Positions 1 to 11,231 of a stretch of DNA of 64,000 nt are shown here, one piece after another. The translations under genes and the position numbers were made by a program. Source of the DNA: Multifurca ochricompacta. Its lineage: Eukaryota; Basidiomycota; Agaricomycetes; Russulales; Russulaceae. Numbering within the stretch: the first letter of the stretch is position 1; each line of letters begins with the position of its first letter. The notes below the pieces were generated by a model. That model searched no databases. It was given only the letters and a program-made list of their open reading frames with translations, and had not been told where the DNA came from. Location: contig WTXG01000004.1 of assembly GCA_022496185.1 (NCBI GenBank), positions 124,001 to 188,000 on the forward strand, written 5' to 3'.

Positions 1-823
1 CTCACACATCAAGAGCTTGAATAGTTCTCGAGGAAATGAGCATGTTTCGTTTGTCAGCTCTCACTGGTAAGCAGCCCCTCCCTTCATGGGACGCGCCTGG
101 GACCTTGTGGTTAACTCCAACCCTCCGTTCGTCGACCTGGTTCTCAGGCGATGCTCTTCTATGAGAGTTTTGTACAACCCTCCCTGTATGCATCTCTCGC
201 TTGCACTAGTCCTGGCAGCGACTTGTCACCGTTGAAGGGGTGGCCATTGGTGAGCTGTCAAGCTTTTAGGATAATCATCGCTCAACGTCTCGATGATATG
301 GCTGTTGTTAACTACTCTGAAAGAGAACCTTGTCTTCCGTCGATGGACTGGGGAGAGCCACAAGCTGACTGGGACTTTTGTCGTAGTCAGGTCAGGTATT
401 GACATCAAGACCCATACAACGTCACAGAATGGTGCCTTGACCAGTTGAATTTTCATATTTGCAACTGGGTGTTTCTTTTCCGGTCCTGAAGCTGTTGCAC
501 GGCCTTCAGCAATCGAGAAACGAACTTGTAGTGAGTGTAGACAATGACCTACTAGTTAAATGACTCGTTTATCACTACAAAAATCTGTAAGGCAGCCGAC
601 AGCAGTGACATCACCCTTTTGATCTCTATACTACAGTCCCTTCCTCTCGCAGCCCGAGAAGATTCGCTCGAGTGCTGGGCGAGTGCTGCAAAATATTGGG
701 TTGTGCTGCCTCTCCCACGACCCACAGTAAATTCATCATTTCGTTAGCCTCTTCATCGTAGCCACCAGTTTTCATCCCATCATATCATCAGACTCCGCGT
801 CCCATCTCATCGCAAATACAGGG
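1..823. other. No resolved gene; upstream region of Rpp40
   Basis: I cannot assign a gene here. Short open frames exist on the minus strand (for example 226-456 and 2-193), and one minus-strand reading with a 43-nt GT..AG gap near 370-415 is possible, but no motif is recognisable and the peptides would be short. The roughly 250 bases before 824 are C/T-rich and A/T-mixed, as expected for a fungal promoter and leader. The left edge may hold the end of a gene that lies mostly outside the window. Confidence 0.4.
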
Positions 824-2350
824 ATGGCTCCATCGCGTCTAGAGAAACGCATTGCAATGATCTCAACGGGAAGCCTACCTTCCAGCGAGCTTCTCAAACT
901 AAGCGCCTCCAGACCATTCGTTCACCAGGCATGGTTCACAAAGCTGTCAGGTCTAACTGCTATTCACGTCGGGGCACTGCTGAAGTCAGGTCGACATTGT
1001 CTTTCCTTTTAATCGTGAACTCCAAGAGGCGTTCGAAAAGCTCGAGACGGATTACTATACCTCGCGAGCTCCACTGTCTGAGATATACGAAGCACTCCGA
1101 GCGTACAGCCGAGAACCTGGTCTTTCCAGGTGCGCTTCGCTGTAGTTTTTTTTTTGTTTTATTTTGCAAACGCCGCTGAAGCGTATGGAAGCGACGCTCA
1201 TGTTGCTAGTACCGGTGCATTCCTCCCCGATGCGTGGTCCAGTATGGAAGGGGGCATTATCATCAGTGCCGGAAAGGAGACCTTCGAGGCACTTGGTCTC
1301 CCTGGGGCTAAACTTTCGTCGCGCATACCTGGGGCTCCAGAGCAATATGGTATGTCTGGGCTTTACGATTTACAGTTCTGAACCTTGTCCCGCAGTCATC
1401 AACGTCTCCTTGAACACACCGAACACGAATGTTCGAAGTCACGACTTCATCCTCGTTCTTTCACACATTGGGATACGTCTCGGGAAGGATTCGGAGGACA
1501 GTGGGATTTCGCCTTTCACGTTTCACAACCCGGTACATATATAGGACATTTCCTGCACTCCTCTTCTTGAAGAAGACTCCATCGTTCACAGATAGAGGGA
1601 CGGGGCCCCTTTCGCGGTCCCGCATACAACGCCATGAAGTAAAGCCAGTGATCCGACACCTCCAAAACGTCCGCATCCCGACCTCCACTTTATCTCCACG
1701 TCCTCACCAACGGTCTACCACGACTATGCGCGATGAACGCTATCATTTATTCTCTCAGGGCGAGGACGTTACATCATTAGCTTACGGCAATAATGATGAT
1801 GCGCTGCAAGATTGGAATGAGAGGGCGAACATGCTCTTTGAGTGGGTCGGGATGGTAAATCTAGGCGCACAGAGGTCCGTTCCCCGCAATATCAAAGTGC
1901 CGTGACGAGACGATCTGGCGAAACCAAATGTTCTAGATTGCAGGCCAACGATCGAGTGGATCCATATGTTGCCGTTTATTCAGCACCGGCCCCTCACACC
2001 GTTGGAGACATGGTGCATATCAGATGGTACGGTTTCCTAACTCCTCGGTTCGTGCAGAGAATAGTCGACACTGCGATGTGAGCTGTTTCATCTTCTGTGA
2101 TGTGACTCAAAAAGATTGAACTCGCGCTGGTACACCTGTGGTCAGGCATGCCGCGACTTGTTCAAGTGCCCCCTTGATTGGTCTTACTATTCACGGATCC
2201 ACCGAAGTACCGGTACTCACACCGCATCGTATACCAAGGTTGGAAGGGGAGGACACTGCTTCTGTCATATTTTTCCCGAGAAGCATGACTGAAGAAGAGG
2301 TGATGGCTAGCGAGTCTAACAATGGTGAGAGGGGGATTGCTGGTGAGTAG
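824..2350 (+). CDS. RPP40: RNase P/MRP protein subunit Rpp40-like, multi-exon
   Basis: This looks like the p40 protein subunit shared by RNase P and RNase MRP, nuclear ribonucleoproteins that mature the 5' ends of tRNAs and process pre-rRNA. Segments in the same order as human Rpp40 can be read: GKETFEALGLPG near 1270-1310, the block HEVKPVIRHLQNVRIPT near 1630-1685, MLFEWVGMVNLGAQR near 1830-1880, the block ending YGFLTPRFVQRIVDTAM near 2030-2080, and LTIHGSTEVPV followed by SVIFFPR near 2180-2280. Introns of about 40-80 nt separate them (GT donors near 1131, 1350 and 1877). The first intron may use a GC donor at about 935. Around 1400-1520 the similarity moves from one frame to another without a clear intron, so a base may be missing there. 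The start at 824 is the first good ATG; the end is TAG at 2348-2350. Exact exon ends are uncertain. Confidence 0.68.
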
Positions 2351-2810
2351 TCGGATCAAGGACGATGAAATTTCATATTTAATTATTGATTGATTTTTAC
2401 GATAGTTAGCGTTAGCTGGGTGATGGTAGAGTCAATAGGTAAATGGGATTCAAGGTTTGTGTAATTTGCGGGCGACAGGCGGCGGAGGCGGAGAAACAGC
2501 GGAGCGGCAAATACAATTAATTAATTTAAAATTAGTTAATTGTATTATTTGGTTGTTGTTGTCGTTGTTATTGTATTTGTTATTTGTTGTTGGTTACTTT
2601 GTTGTTTGGATCAGCTTTGGTCTCAGTCTCTGTCTCTACTCCTCTCTTCTCTTCATCCAGTCCCTGTCCCCCGCCCCCGCTCCCGCCCCTGCCCCGTCCC
2701 GTCTCCAGTAGTGACCACGTCCTACACACACTCTTTCTCACTTTTCTTTTTTTCTTTTTTAAAAATTTAAAAACTATCTTTCTTTTTCTTATTTCTTCCT
2801 TTCAAAAAAG
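2351..2810. other. Intergenic, low complexity, with near-perfect inverted repeat
   Basis: No gene is seen. An A/T-rich inverted repeat lies at 2510-2546. It is followed by GT-rich sequence (2545-2600), a C-rich run near 2668-2705 and T-rich pyrimidine tracts up to the ATG at 2811. Open frames here encode only low-complexity peptides. The pyrimidine-rich stretch just before 2811 fits a fungal core promoter and leader for the downstream gene. Confidence 0.6.
2510..2546. repeat. A/T-rich inverted repeat, 18-nt arms
   Basis: The left arm 2510-2527 and right arm 2529-2546 are reverse complements with one mismatch in 18 positions and a one-base spacer. It lies 160 bases past the stop of the Rpp40-like gene. 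It could form a hairpin or cruciform, act in 3'-end formation, or be a remnant of a small inverted-repeat element. No flanking target duplication was obvious. Confidence 0.75.
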
Positions 2811-3670
2811 ATGGGCCGCACCTTTTCCCCCGCTGTTACCATCGCTCCCATTGTCGTCGATCCCACCGAATCTCATACCGAGATTGGGTCTCATTTCCCT
2901 CGTTGGTCATACGAGAACTCATGGGATCCCGACTCTGATGCCTTCTTTAAAGACGCGGTCTATGAGGCTTTTGTTCCTATTCTTCCCTTGGAACCTATCA
3001 CTCCGGTAGATAGCAGCAGTACCTCCTCTCCCAGTTCCAGCGGGCGCGGCACACCCGCGGAATTACCTCCCGTTCTCGGCCAGGTCACATCCTCAGATCA
3101 GGATGTCACTCGGTGGCTCGAAGCCACATCCCCTAGTGGTAATTCAATCGCCTTCGACGCCCTCCCTCCACTCTCCCCCCCGCGCCGTCATTCCTCCTCC
3201 GAACTTAGACGCAGCGCATCGCAGTCCTATGGCATGTCTCCCGCTGCCTTTGAGCGATTGCACACCCGCCAGATCAATCGTGTCCGTGTCGCGCAACATT
3301 TCCCTGTGTTCGTCCGGACACCGACTCCGACGCGGATGCATCCGTATCTTTGCGCCCAGGCGTGAGCGTGCGCACGTCGGAGATTACTCCAATCCAGCTC
3401 CCCTTGTCCCACCCACGGACTGCCATCACCGCAGCTACTTTGCAACACCCTCTCCTCGTGCGACCCGTCACACCACCGCTCCCTACGCCGCCTGCATCGT
3501 CCGCCTCGATCCCTGTCATGACACCAAACACAGATACGCTGCAGCCTTCACCCCCTCCCAGCGTATCACCGCGCATCTACAACTGGACAATTGCCTCACG
3601 GCCCACCCCTGAGTCGCCAACTGTGTCGTCACGTATTCGCGTGACTCCTGCGCGATGGCCGGTATATTAA
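2811..3670 (+). CDS. Ser/Pro-rich protein of unknown function, frame switch inside
   Basis: I do not recognise this gene. From ATG 2811 a frame runs to a stop at 3365. It starts MGRTFSPAVTIAPIVVD, is rich in Ser and Pro, and contains RRHSSSELRRSASQSYG, a phospho-site-like basic/serine stretch. From about 3296 a second frame (RPDTDSDADASVSLRPG, then a Pro/Thr/Ser-rich tail) has more protein-like composition and continues to the stop at 3668-3670. The two probably belong to one protein of about 285 residues. A GT..AG intron at 3139-3272 would restore the frame but would remove convincing coding sequence. A single missing base near 3290 is the alternative. No membrane segment or known domain is visible; the composition suggests a disordered, possibly phosphorylated protein. 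Confidence 0.45.
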
Positions 3671-4191
3671 TGACAAATGGACATGGGAGTCATTTAGAGA
3701 TCATCGAGAGTGTTAGTGCGGAGAAATATCTGCATAGCCCGACTCGCGGGAAAAAAAAAAGACATCATTTGTTTTCGGTCGGTGGAAATATTCACACCCA
3801 TCGCAAATCATCATGTGTTGTAAACCTGCTTCATCTTCAAACAGGTGGAACACGGTTCGATACCAAAAATTGCACACGCCTGTGCTTGCTTTCTCGTCGT
3901 TCGCTCTTCCTGGCCTTTTTGCCGCTATGTCCAACTGAATATTACCACTCTTTGTGTAGACTGTTTGGTTTTTTTAACTACATCATTCGTATTTCTCTCT
4001 CCTGGGGACATGCCACCTGACTTGACTTGGTCATGTGCTCAACCAGCTGGTTCTTAGAAAATACCCTCCCTGTCGTTTGCACTACTGTCTGCTACGATTT
4101 GTTAGGGAGTCACTCAGCTCGTGAGCTAATGTTTCATATGAATCTCATCGTCGTAGAATATATGATTGTATATGTGGTCGTTGTTCTTACT
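3671..4191. other. Intergenic between convergent genes
   Basis: About 520 bases between the stop of the Ser/Pro-rich gene and the stop of the minus-strand transporter. I see only short spurious frames and A/T-rich sequence compatible with two 3' untranslated regions. Confidence 0.55.
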
Positions 4192-6674
4192 TCACAGAAT
4201 GTATCGGTATCCGCTCCATTGATCACCCTTCTCCTGTTTAGCTTCTTCGATGCTCGCGAAGCGTCCGTTCCTCCGCGCGCGTTCCTCACGGTCTTCGAGG
4301 CTTTCTTTCTCCTTGTAGACACCATCAATCACTTCGTCACGCTCACCGTGGTCGCGTGCCGCATTTTCGCGGCGTAAGAGCACGTAGTAAACCATCGTCG
4401 TAATGATCCCCAGGCCGATGTACATGAGCACAAGTCCGTGGCCGAGGTGATACCGCGGTGCGTCACGGGCGCGGTACTTCATGACACTTACGTAAGTAGG
4501 TGAACTCAGGGGGTGAAGAAGAAGAGTACTCACAACATTCGAACTGACCGCGCCGTTGATGTTCCCGCTGGGTGGCGAAAGGTTCGACTCAGGCGATAAG
4601 GAAACTCAGCTATGTAAGACTTACAGACTAATGACCAATGCCAAAGACACGCTGCGCTTGTAGGAGCCTTCAACGTTGTTCGATACCCACGCTCTTTGGA
4701 GGATTTGGTCAATATGGTTGCATTGCCCAAAAGTTAGAAGTTAGAACTCACACAGTATTAGCTAAACAGTATACACGGCGGGTACATCCATTGGGTGATT
4801 ACGCCCTGATTCTACAATCATAATGAATTGTCACTTACGAATCAAAGGATAGATTCCACTGAAAAGGAAGGGTCAGGTTGGCATTTGACCCAGCGGATAT
4901 GACGTACCATGCAGCCAGGTATACGGCAACGTAGGATAGAGCAGGAGTCTTGGATGTTATCAATATGATATAGCCTATAGCTGCCAACCCTTGCAGACGC
5001 TACTCTCGATGTCAGCATTGGGGTAAGGTGTGATGGACCGGAAGATCGTACAGGTTGAACACCCCTCTCTGTTTGTACTTATCCGCTAGGAAGCCGACAA
5101 AACAGGTGACGACACAAGCAGAAGCATAAACGGGAACGGTGAGCAAATTGGCAGGCGTAGCTCTGAACCCTGGACGCCAAATGAGGTGAGACGATGACCG
5201 ACAAATTCACGGAGTAAATGATCTCACCGAGCTATGTGACACGAGGGGGGAATTCAGGTACGAACCTCACTAAACCAACGGCAAGGAAAGCGCATACCTT
5301 GTTAATGATACTTGGAAGGAAAAGCGAGAAGGCATATAACGGCATGTCAGCACCGACATAGATCCCAACTAGTAGCGAAAAACGCAAAACTTTGAGTGTG
5401 TATCAATGGTAATGGCCCAAGTACCAGACTTACTCCCCATCCATGTCTTCCAGTCTGTGAAACTACTTTTGATGTTTCGCCACTTGAGGTTTTCGCCTGC
5501 GGCAGAGAATTGGTCGTCACTCTGCAGTCTACGAATCACTACAGTGCGTTCGGCTTCAGACAAAAAGCGCGCAGTATCTGGAAAATCTTGGATGATGAAG
5601 AACGAGGCGAGGCCCGCCATGATTGTCGCCAAACCCTCCAGAATGAATATCCACGCCCACGCAGGCTTCCCTCCTACTCCATCCATATTTGAAATAGCCG
5701 CCTGGGATATCAAAAGGCCATCAATAACATGAGACATCAGAAGTGGGGATGGTGGAGAGAAACTTACCGCAAGCAGGCCGCCGAACGCGCCGGAGACGGA
5801 AGCGGCAGAAAAAAAGATGGCCGCACGAATGCCGAACTCGGAACGCTTGTACCAGCTGTGTAAAAAGAACGGCAGGATGAGTTGGCAGGAGGTTTGAGGG
5901 TGTGAGAGTGGACTGAAAGGGGGACACGCACCAAGAGAGGTAATAGGTCACACCCGGGAACAGTCCGGCTTCCATCATGCCGAGCATCCAGCGCATGCCT
6001 GCATGAGCTGGGGTGTGAATCGGTGAAATCATTATCCGGTGGAGGGACACGAACCAAGGAGGCCACCATAATTGTGTACCAGGCCTTGCACAGTCTCGAG
6101 TAAATGAAATGTAGGTGTAGCTCAGCGTTCATGTCGATAAATAATACACATACCATCATAACTCCCCAAAGAAGCATGAGCCCAGAAAGCCATAATGAAG
6201 GCCGGAGACGCTTTAGGAAAATATTGGATGGCACCTGCAGTAGAGGGCATCGCTCCAGATACAGAAACCGTGATGGGAGATATGGACCAGCTCCTCACCT
6301 CGAACAAGGCATATGGAAAGAAGAAGATAGTAAGGGCGATAAGGTATTGCTTGTCAGTCATATGGAGCGACTTCTCAAGCCCGTATAGCTATAGAAGTGG
6401 GATGAACTCTGGGCCAGCGATTGTTGAAAAAAAAGGTTACCTTTGCATTTCCAATACTAGTGCGGTCCAAGAAACTGAGAAGGTAGAGCAGAGACAGCCA
6501 TGGGATAAGATGGAGATCAATCTTCCTCAAGAGCTTTCGCTCGTCCACTTGGGGGAAATCTAGGGAGGCAGTGTAGGCTAATGCGTTATCTTCTTGAGAA
6601 GGTCCACCCTTCTCGCCAGACTCCACTGAGGGTGACGGCACGGGAGATGGCTGGAATTTATGTGGAGAGGCCAT
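4192..6674 (-). CDS. MFS transporter, Dal5 / anion:cation symporter family
   Basis: A multi-exon gene for a 12-span major facilitator carrier of the allantoate permease (Dal5-like) family, which imports organic anions such as allantoate, vitamins or related acids across the plasma membrane. In order: cytosolic N-terminus, then LIPWLSLLYLLSFLDRTSIG (first span with the family's DR-x-x-IGNA signature) near 6460-6510; FFFPYALFE near 6300; LMLLWGVMM near 6180; GMRWMLGMMEAGLFPGVTYY near 5950-6000; AWAWIFILEGLATIMAG near 5620-5670; GIYVGADMPLYAFSLFLPS near 5300-5360; and the C-terminal span GHGLVLMYIGLGIITTMVYY near 4400-4450, followed by a charged cytosolic tail ending at 4192. About ten short introns interrupt it. 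I chose the ATG at 6674 because an upstream in-frame ATG (6749) adds an unconvincing leader. The substrate cannot be predicted. Confidence 0.85.
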
Positions 6675-7042
6675 TAAGACAGACCGGTGAAAAAGGACTA
6701 CCCTGGTTGGAGGCTGACCTTTATCAAAAAATGCACACAGCGATGCCAATATGGGGAGTGTCAGGAGGACAGAGCCACGTAGTCCTCAGGTCAATACTCG
6801 CACCAACCGACATGCCTGAGAATTGACGAGGAGAGAAGGACCGCCCATATTCTTGATTAATTTAATTTGAATCTTTATCTTATCTTCTTTTAATGTTTGG
6901 TCACAAGATCACGTGTTTTGTGACATGACAAGGCTAGGCCATCTGTTCTCTTCATTTATCTGTTCTCTGTTCATGGTGTAACTCGTCTGTTCTGTTAACT
7001 GTGAACTGTGTTCTTTAGCTGTTATCTATTTTCATTATTTTC
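6675..7042. promoter_or_regulatory. Shared divergent promoter: MFS transporter / VPS28
   Basis: The 368 bases between the two start codons must carry both promoters. The VPS28 side (6850-7040) is T-rich with repeated TGTTCT/TCTGTT words; CACGTG occurs near 6911 (an E-box-type site, palindromic). No TATA box could be assigned with confidence. Confidence 0.5.
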
Positions 7043-7973
7043 ATGTCTGTGCCGTTATCTCTTGACGAAGAGGCTCGTCTCTACACGACAAACGCTGAAA
7101 GAGAAAAGTACGAGTCACTTGCCACTCTCTATGGCATCGTCGTTGCCTTGGACTATCTGGAACGCGCTTACGTTCGTGACTCAGTGACAGCGGCAGAGTG
7201 CGTCGTTCATCATATCCAGGGTAGGCAACGCACTAAGGGAGTGAGGCCAAGAGATATTCGCCCGCATGCACTCGACTATTATCTCAATATAAGACCATGC
7301 TAAAACTGGTTGGCGATGACGTGCCGAGTATCGAGCAGTTCATGAGCCGGTACCGGGTGGGTGCGCTGCCCACTGAAGCTACTCTGGCCAAATACTCAAC
7401 TCGCACCGTGCGCCCATCACAGATGGATCATCCCGCAGCGCTTCACCGCCTCAAGGTCGGCGTTCCAGCAACAGTTGAGCATTCGAGTGAAGCAGGTCCT
7501 GAGACCGGAAAATGGGTAGCAGAGACGACGCAGGTTTTTGTCACGATATTTTCAATCTCTGATGCAATAGACCAACACACTTTTGCAGAGCTTTATAACC
7601 TTTATGGATGCACTCAGGTTGCGCCTGCGCGCTAAAGATCAGTTACATCCCATTCTTCAGGAACTTGTCACTGGTTACGCGCGATTCAAAGGAAGTAAAG
7701 ATTGGGAAGGACGAAGCAAAATGGTTGGATGGTGGGTCCTATTATGAATGTCCGTCTTGCATTTTCATTACCTTTGTTTATAGGTTGATTACTTTGAACG
7801 GGATGAAAGCATCGGATGAGATTTCTGAAGAGCAATCGAGACAGGTGCCTTGGGGCTTCAGCTAACTTGAAAAAAAAAAATACTGATTGTTTGCCTTGTA
7901 GCTATTGTTCGATGTGGACCACGCTTACGCCGAGTTCTTCAGGAGTCTTGGTGGGAAGGACAACCGTCACTAA
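7043..7973 (+). CDS. VPS28: ESCRT-I subunit VPS28
   Basis: VPS28 is a core subunit of ESCRT-I, which sorts ubiquitinated membrane proteins into multivesicular bodies on endosomes. Five exons join cleanly: 7043-7197, 7254-7533, 7589-7731, 7784-7844 and 7902-7973, giving 236 residues, normal for the family. The N-terminal ESCRT-I core helix reads EEARLYTTNAEREKYESLA and YGIVVALDYLERAYV; exon 2 gives YSPACTRLLSQYKTMLKLVG and DVPSIEQFM. The C-terminal four-helix domain, which contacts ESCRT-II, reads FITFMDALRLRLRAKDQLHP and LLFDVDHAYAEFFRSLGG. The first exon junction (GA then A) was fixed by the conserved EYSPAC motif. Divergent neighbour is the MFS transporter. No defects seen. Confidence 0.95.
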
Positions 7974-8151
7974 TGTTAAATCGTTCGTGCCATTTTCTAG
8001 AGTATGTTAATATATGTTGTGCTGTAATTTAGTGCACCACACCACAAAACCTGTGATTATGTCATCACTTCATCGGTTACTTTCATTTTTCATTCATTCA
8101 TTCAACATTCAACATAACGGCCGTAAGCACTTCAACTGAAAACTGTAATTT

Positions 8152-10647
8152 ATGTCCAAGTCCAAGTCCTCCATCGCAAAAGCTAGTCGTCGGCTTCGGC
8201 GCGCGCACCTTTTAGAGTGTCTTCCTCAGAGATTTCTCATGTTTCCTTTAGCTTTGTTACTCTGTCTTTTCTTTCTGCTCAGGAAAGACGCCAGCCATTC
8301 TTTAGATCCTTTCTTAACAAAACACTACTACTCGGGATGGAAAGCTCATCCAGCTGTATTTAACTCCACAACCGGGTCAGACAGTCAACAGGCCGTCACT
8401 TTTGGGCCTTTGTATCAGCTCGAGCTTGGATTTGCAAAGACAACTTCCAACTCTTCCATGACCGTTGTTCTGCCCCTTTCCGAGGACAGTGCTCGGACTC
8501 TGGAAGCTACAATCTTTGACTTGCTTGAGTATACTTCAACGATCAAAGAAGTCGTCATCCTTTGCCCTGAAATGTTGTTATCCATGGCGCGGTCGTCGCT
8601 TCGTCGCTTCCTTTCCCTTAATAGCCACATTGCGTCCACTCAGCTGACGTTGCTGCCCTGCCCTCATGCCACTTGCTCTACCAATGCTTTTATTGTCGCA
8701 GCGTTCCACGCATCCACTGACTGGACACTAATTTTAGAGGAATCTGGTCTCCAAGAAGTGAATAAAGCTGCCCGCTCATTGCTTCTCAATCCGCCTACAG
8801 TGACATTCCCCCTTGGCCTGAAAGGCTTTGCTCTTCCCAGGTTCGAAGACCAGAAGGAGACCTGCCTTACACCATTAGTTCTTCATCGCTCTGCGGATTT
8901 TCTCGTCCCTCCCTTCGTACTGCCAAGCTTCGTTTTTTCTAATGAACCCGCCTTTCCGGCTCGGAATCTTGATTCGTGGTCCGCGCTTGGGCACTGGATT
9001 TCAAAGAAACGCCCTGACATGATTGGTGGCATCATTGTCAATCAGGATCTGGCCGGAGACAGTTGTGTTGTGACTTATTCGGAAGTACAGGACCCGGTCG
9101 ATGGGCAGCGCATATCAACTCTTCCTATGAGTGATCATCATTCAAATGCCTTTGGCCTGGAGTTACCGTTCTCGAATACAAGTGCTCATAAGTCTTATGG
9201 ACATTTTGGCGTTGTACTCCCCGCTCTTGGCGACCTCACTGCGTTCTCTCAGGCGGCATGTGCCCTAGTTGCCAATGGACACCGTTAGATATCTTGCTCT
9301 ACGCCGAAGCGCACGCGAACCCAGCCCTCATCTCTACGGATACGTGTACCTTATATTACCAAACAAGCTCCTTGCTACAACCACGGCTGATTTGGTGGTC
9401 TCATCCTGGCTAGCTCAACTATTTGGTCCACCTGACATATTCATTACTCTAACGACAGAGGATGTATTCACATCTTCTTTGACTCGTGCTGCTCGGGCCC
9501 CACGTATACCGCATCTGTAGTCGTTCGGCTTGATCGTTCAGATCTCATCTACGCGGATTGGATGGGCGCATTATCCCTCACGGAATGGCGGAGTACGTTC
9601 TATCATCATCCCAGTTCCTGTGCTCTTCTGATTTTGGTAGATTGGAATTTACCTCGTATAGATGTCAGCATTATTACAAACAATAGGCCGCAATCTCTCT
9701 TGCGTCTGCTTTGCTCCCTGCAAAACGCTCGCTACTTTGGCGACACTCTTAACCTCCGTTTGAACATGGAAGACTCTGCGGATCCTGCTACTAAGCAGCT
9801 AGTAGAGGACATCGAGTGGAGACACGGCCATGCATCTATACATCACAGGATATCACACGGGGGTTTGTTGACTGCCGTTGTGGAGTCCTGGTATCCGCGT
9901 TCAAACGATTCGTATGGCCTTCTCCTGGAGGATGATGTGGAGGTATCCCCATTATTCTATGCCTGGATAAAGCTTGCCTTCTTCGCTACAGGTAGGAATC
10001 CGCCATCGCTAACTTTATTTAGTTGTGACGACCGTTTCAGGTACGGTGAAACAAATAACATGTCTCCGCGACTTTTCGGTATAAGTTTGTATCAACAAAA
10101 GAACCTTGAACTGCGTATTGAGGGAAGAAGACCCTTTAACGCTCGCTGGCTATTTAAAACTACCGGCATTGCCGCCCAAAATACACCTTATCTATCTCAA
10201 ATCCCCTGCAGCTGGGGCGCACTTTATTTCCCAGAACATTGGCGCGAGTTTCACACTTATGTGGCCAACCGCCTAACCGACCCATCTCTGTCTTTGAAGG
10301 AGAACATCGTTCCGGATGTTCGTTCGAGCCGATGGCAAAATTCTTGGAAGAAATACTTCATCGAAATGGTTTTTCTACGCGGTTATACTATGCTTTATCC
10401 CAACTACGCCAATTTTTCCTCATTATCCACGAATCATCTGGAACCCGGCGCCCATGTCAAGCGCTTACCACGTGCCGTATTCGACAAGAAGCGTGCACAG
10501 TTCGACCTTCCCCTCATGCGACTCCCTGATGCAAACGCATCTGAGTCCCTCACAACCGGATTATTAGACCTGCCGAAGAGGGAAATGCCGACGTGGGACG
10601 CCCTGCCGGTGCTTGATCTCCACGGATTCGTTGTTTCAGAGGAGTGA
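8152..10647 (+). CDS. Type II membrane glycosyltransferase, family 2-like; frame break near 9285
   Basis: A large putative Golgi or ER glycosyltransferase. The N-terminus has a short basic cytosolic tail and one hydrophobic anchor (FLMFPLALLLCLFFLLR, residues about 28-44), so the catalytic part would be lumenal. The GT-A-type region reads RIDVSIITNNRPQSLLRLL near 9660-9715 and LLLEDDVEVSPLFYAW near 9920-9970, where the acidic EDDVE is the likely metal and nucleotide-sugar site; ISLYQQKNLEL and PCSWGALYFPEHWREF follow. A 50-nt intron ends at about 9640 (GTACGT..GGTAG), and another probably ends near 9466. The frame opened at 8152 stops at 9286-9288 although coding sequence (LDILLYAEAHANPALIS) continues in the next frame with no intron, so one base appears to be missing near 9285. 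The substrate is unknown. Confidence 0.75.
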
Positions 10648-11231
10648 TCATCAGGAGAGGTGAAGTACGCCGACCAGAAGTATTTGGTTGCACTGACCCA
10701 CCGAGGCAGTATGATGCGTTGTCGTTGTCGTGTTTACACCATACAGCTTCGTGATTTCATCTTCATCAGCCCATACTGGCTCTGTTTGTTCTGTTTTGAA
10801 ATCTCATTTGTCTCCGTTTCCACGATGCCACGAACCCAAGCTTGAGAAATTTTCGTAGATGCGCCTGCAAGCGGTGTAATCCTGAACTGCGCCTCCGGAA
10901 AGGTTCACGTCGCAAGAAATTTACTTATACTCTAAGGAGATGAGCAAGGTGTATTGATTTGTCGTATCTGGGTACGACGTGGTGTTACAATGTATGGTAT
11001 ACTTCAGTCTAATCTATGCAGCATAAAAATGCGTGGGGGTCACATTCAAGTTAGAGTTAAATCCAGTGATCTGTAATATAGGCATCCACCCCCCCGCAGA
11101 GACTTGCACGGTGCCGACAACAACAACATTATTGCGCATAATACCTCCCGGTCCAACCCTCCACGAAGGATTGCGGGTGATAGCTGTGGTGCTGTGCTAT
11201 ATCGACGTAGATGAACACATCAGACATCATT
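10648..11231. other. Intergenic between convergent genes
   Basis: About 580 bases after the glycosyltransferase stop. A short plus frame at 11033-11320 overlaps the end of the minus-strand gene and shows no family likeness. I take this region as two 3' untranslated regions. Confidence 0.5.

Noticed and set aside
2457..3009. Overlapping plus frames before and at the Ser/Pro-rich gene
   Set aside because: Composition is low complexity (Leu, Val, Pro runs from GT- and CT-rich DNA) with no protein-like signal.
6375..6749. ATG at 6749 as MFS transporter start
   Set aside because: It adds a 25-residue leader with no family likeness; the ATG at 6674 begins a normal cytosolic N-terminus.
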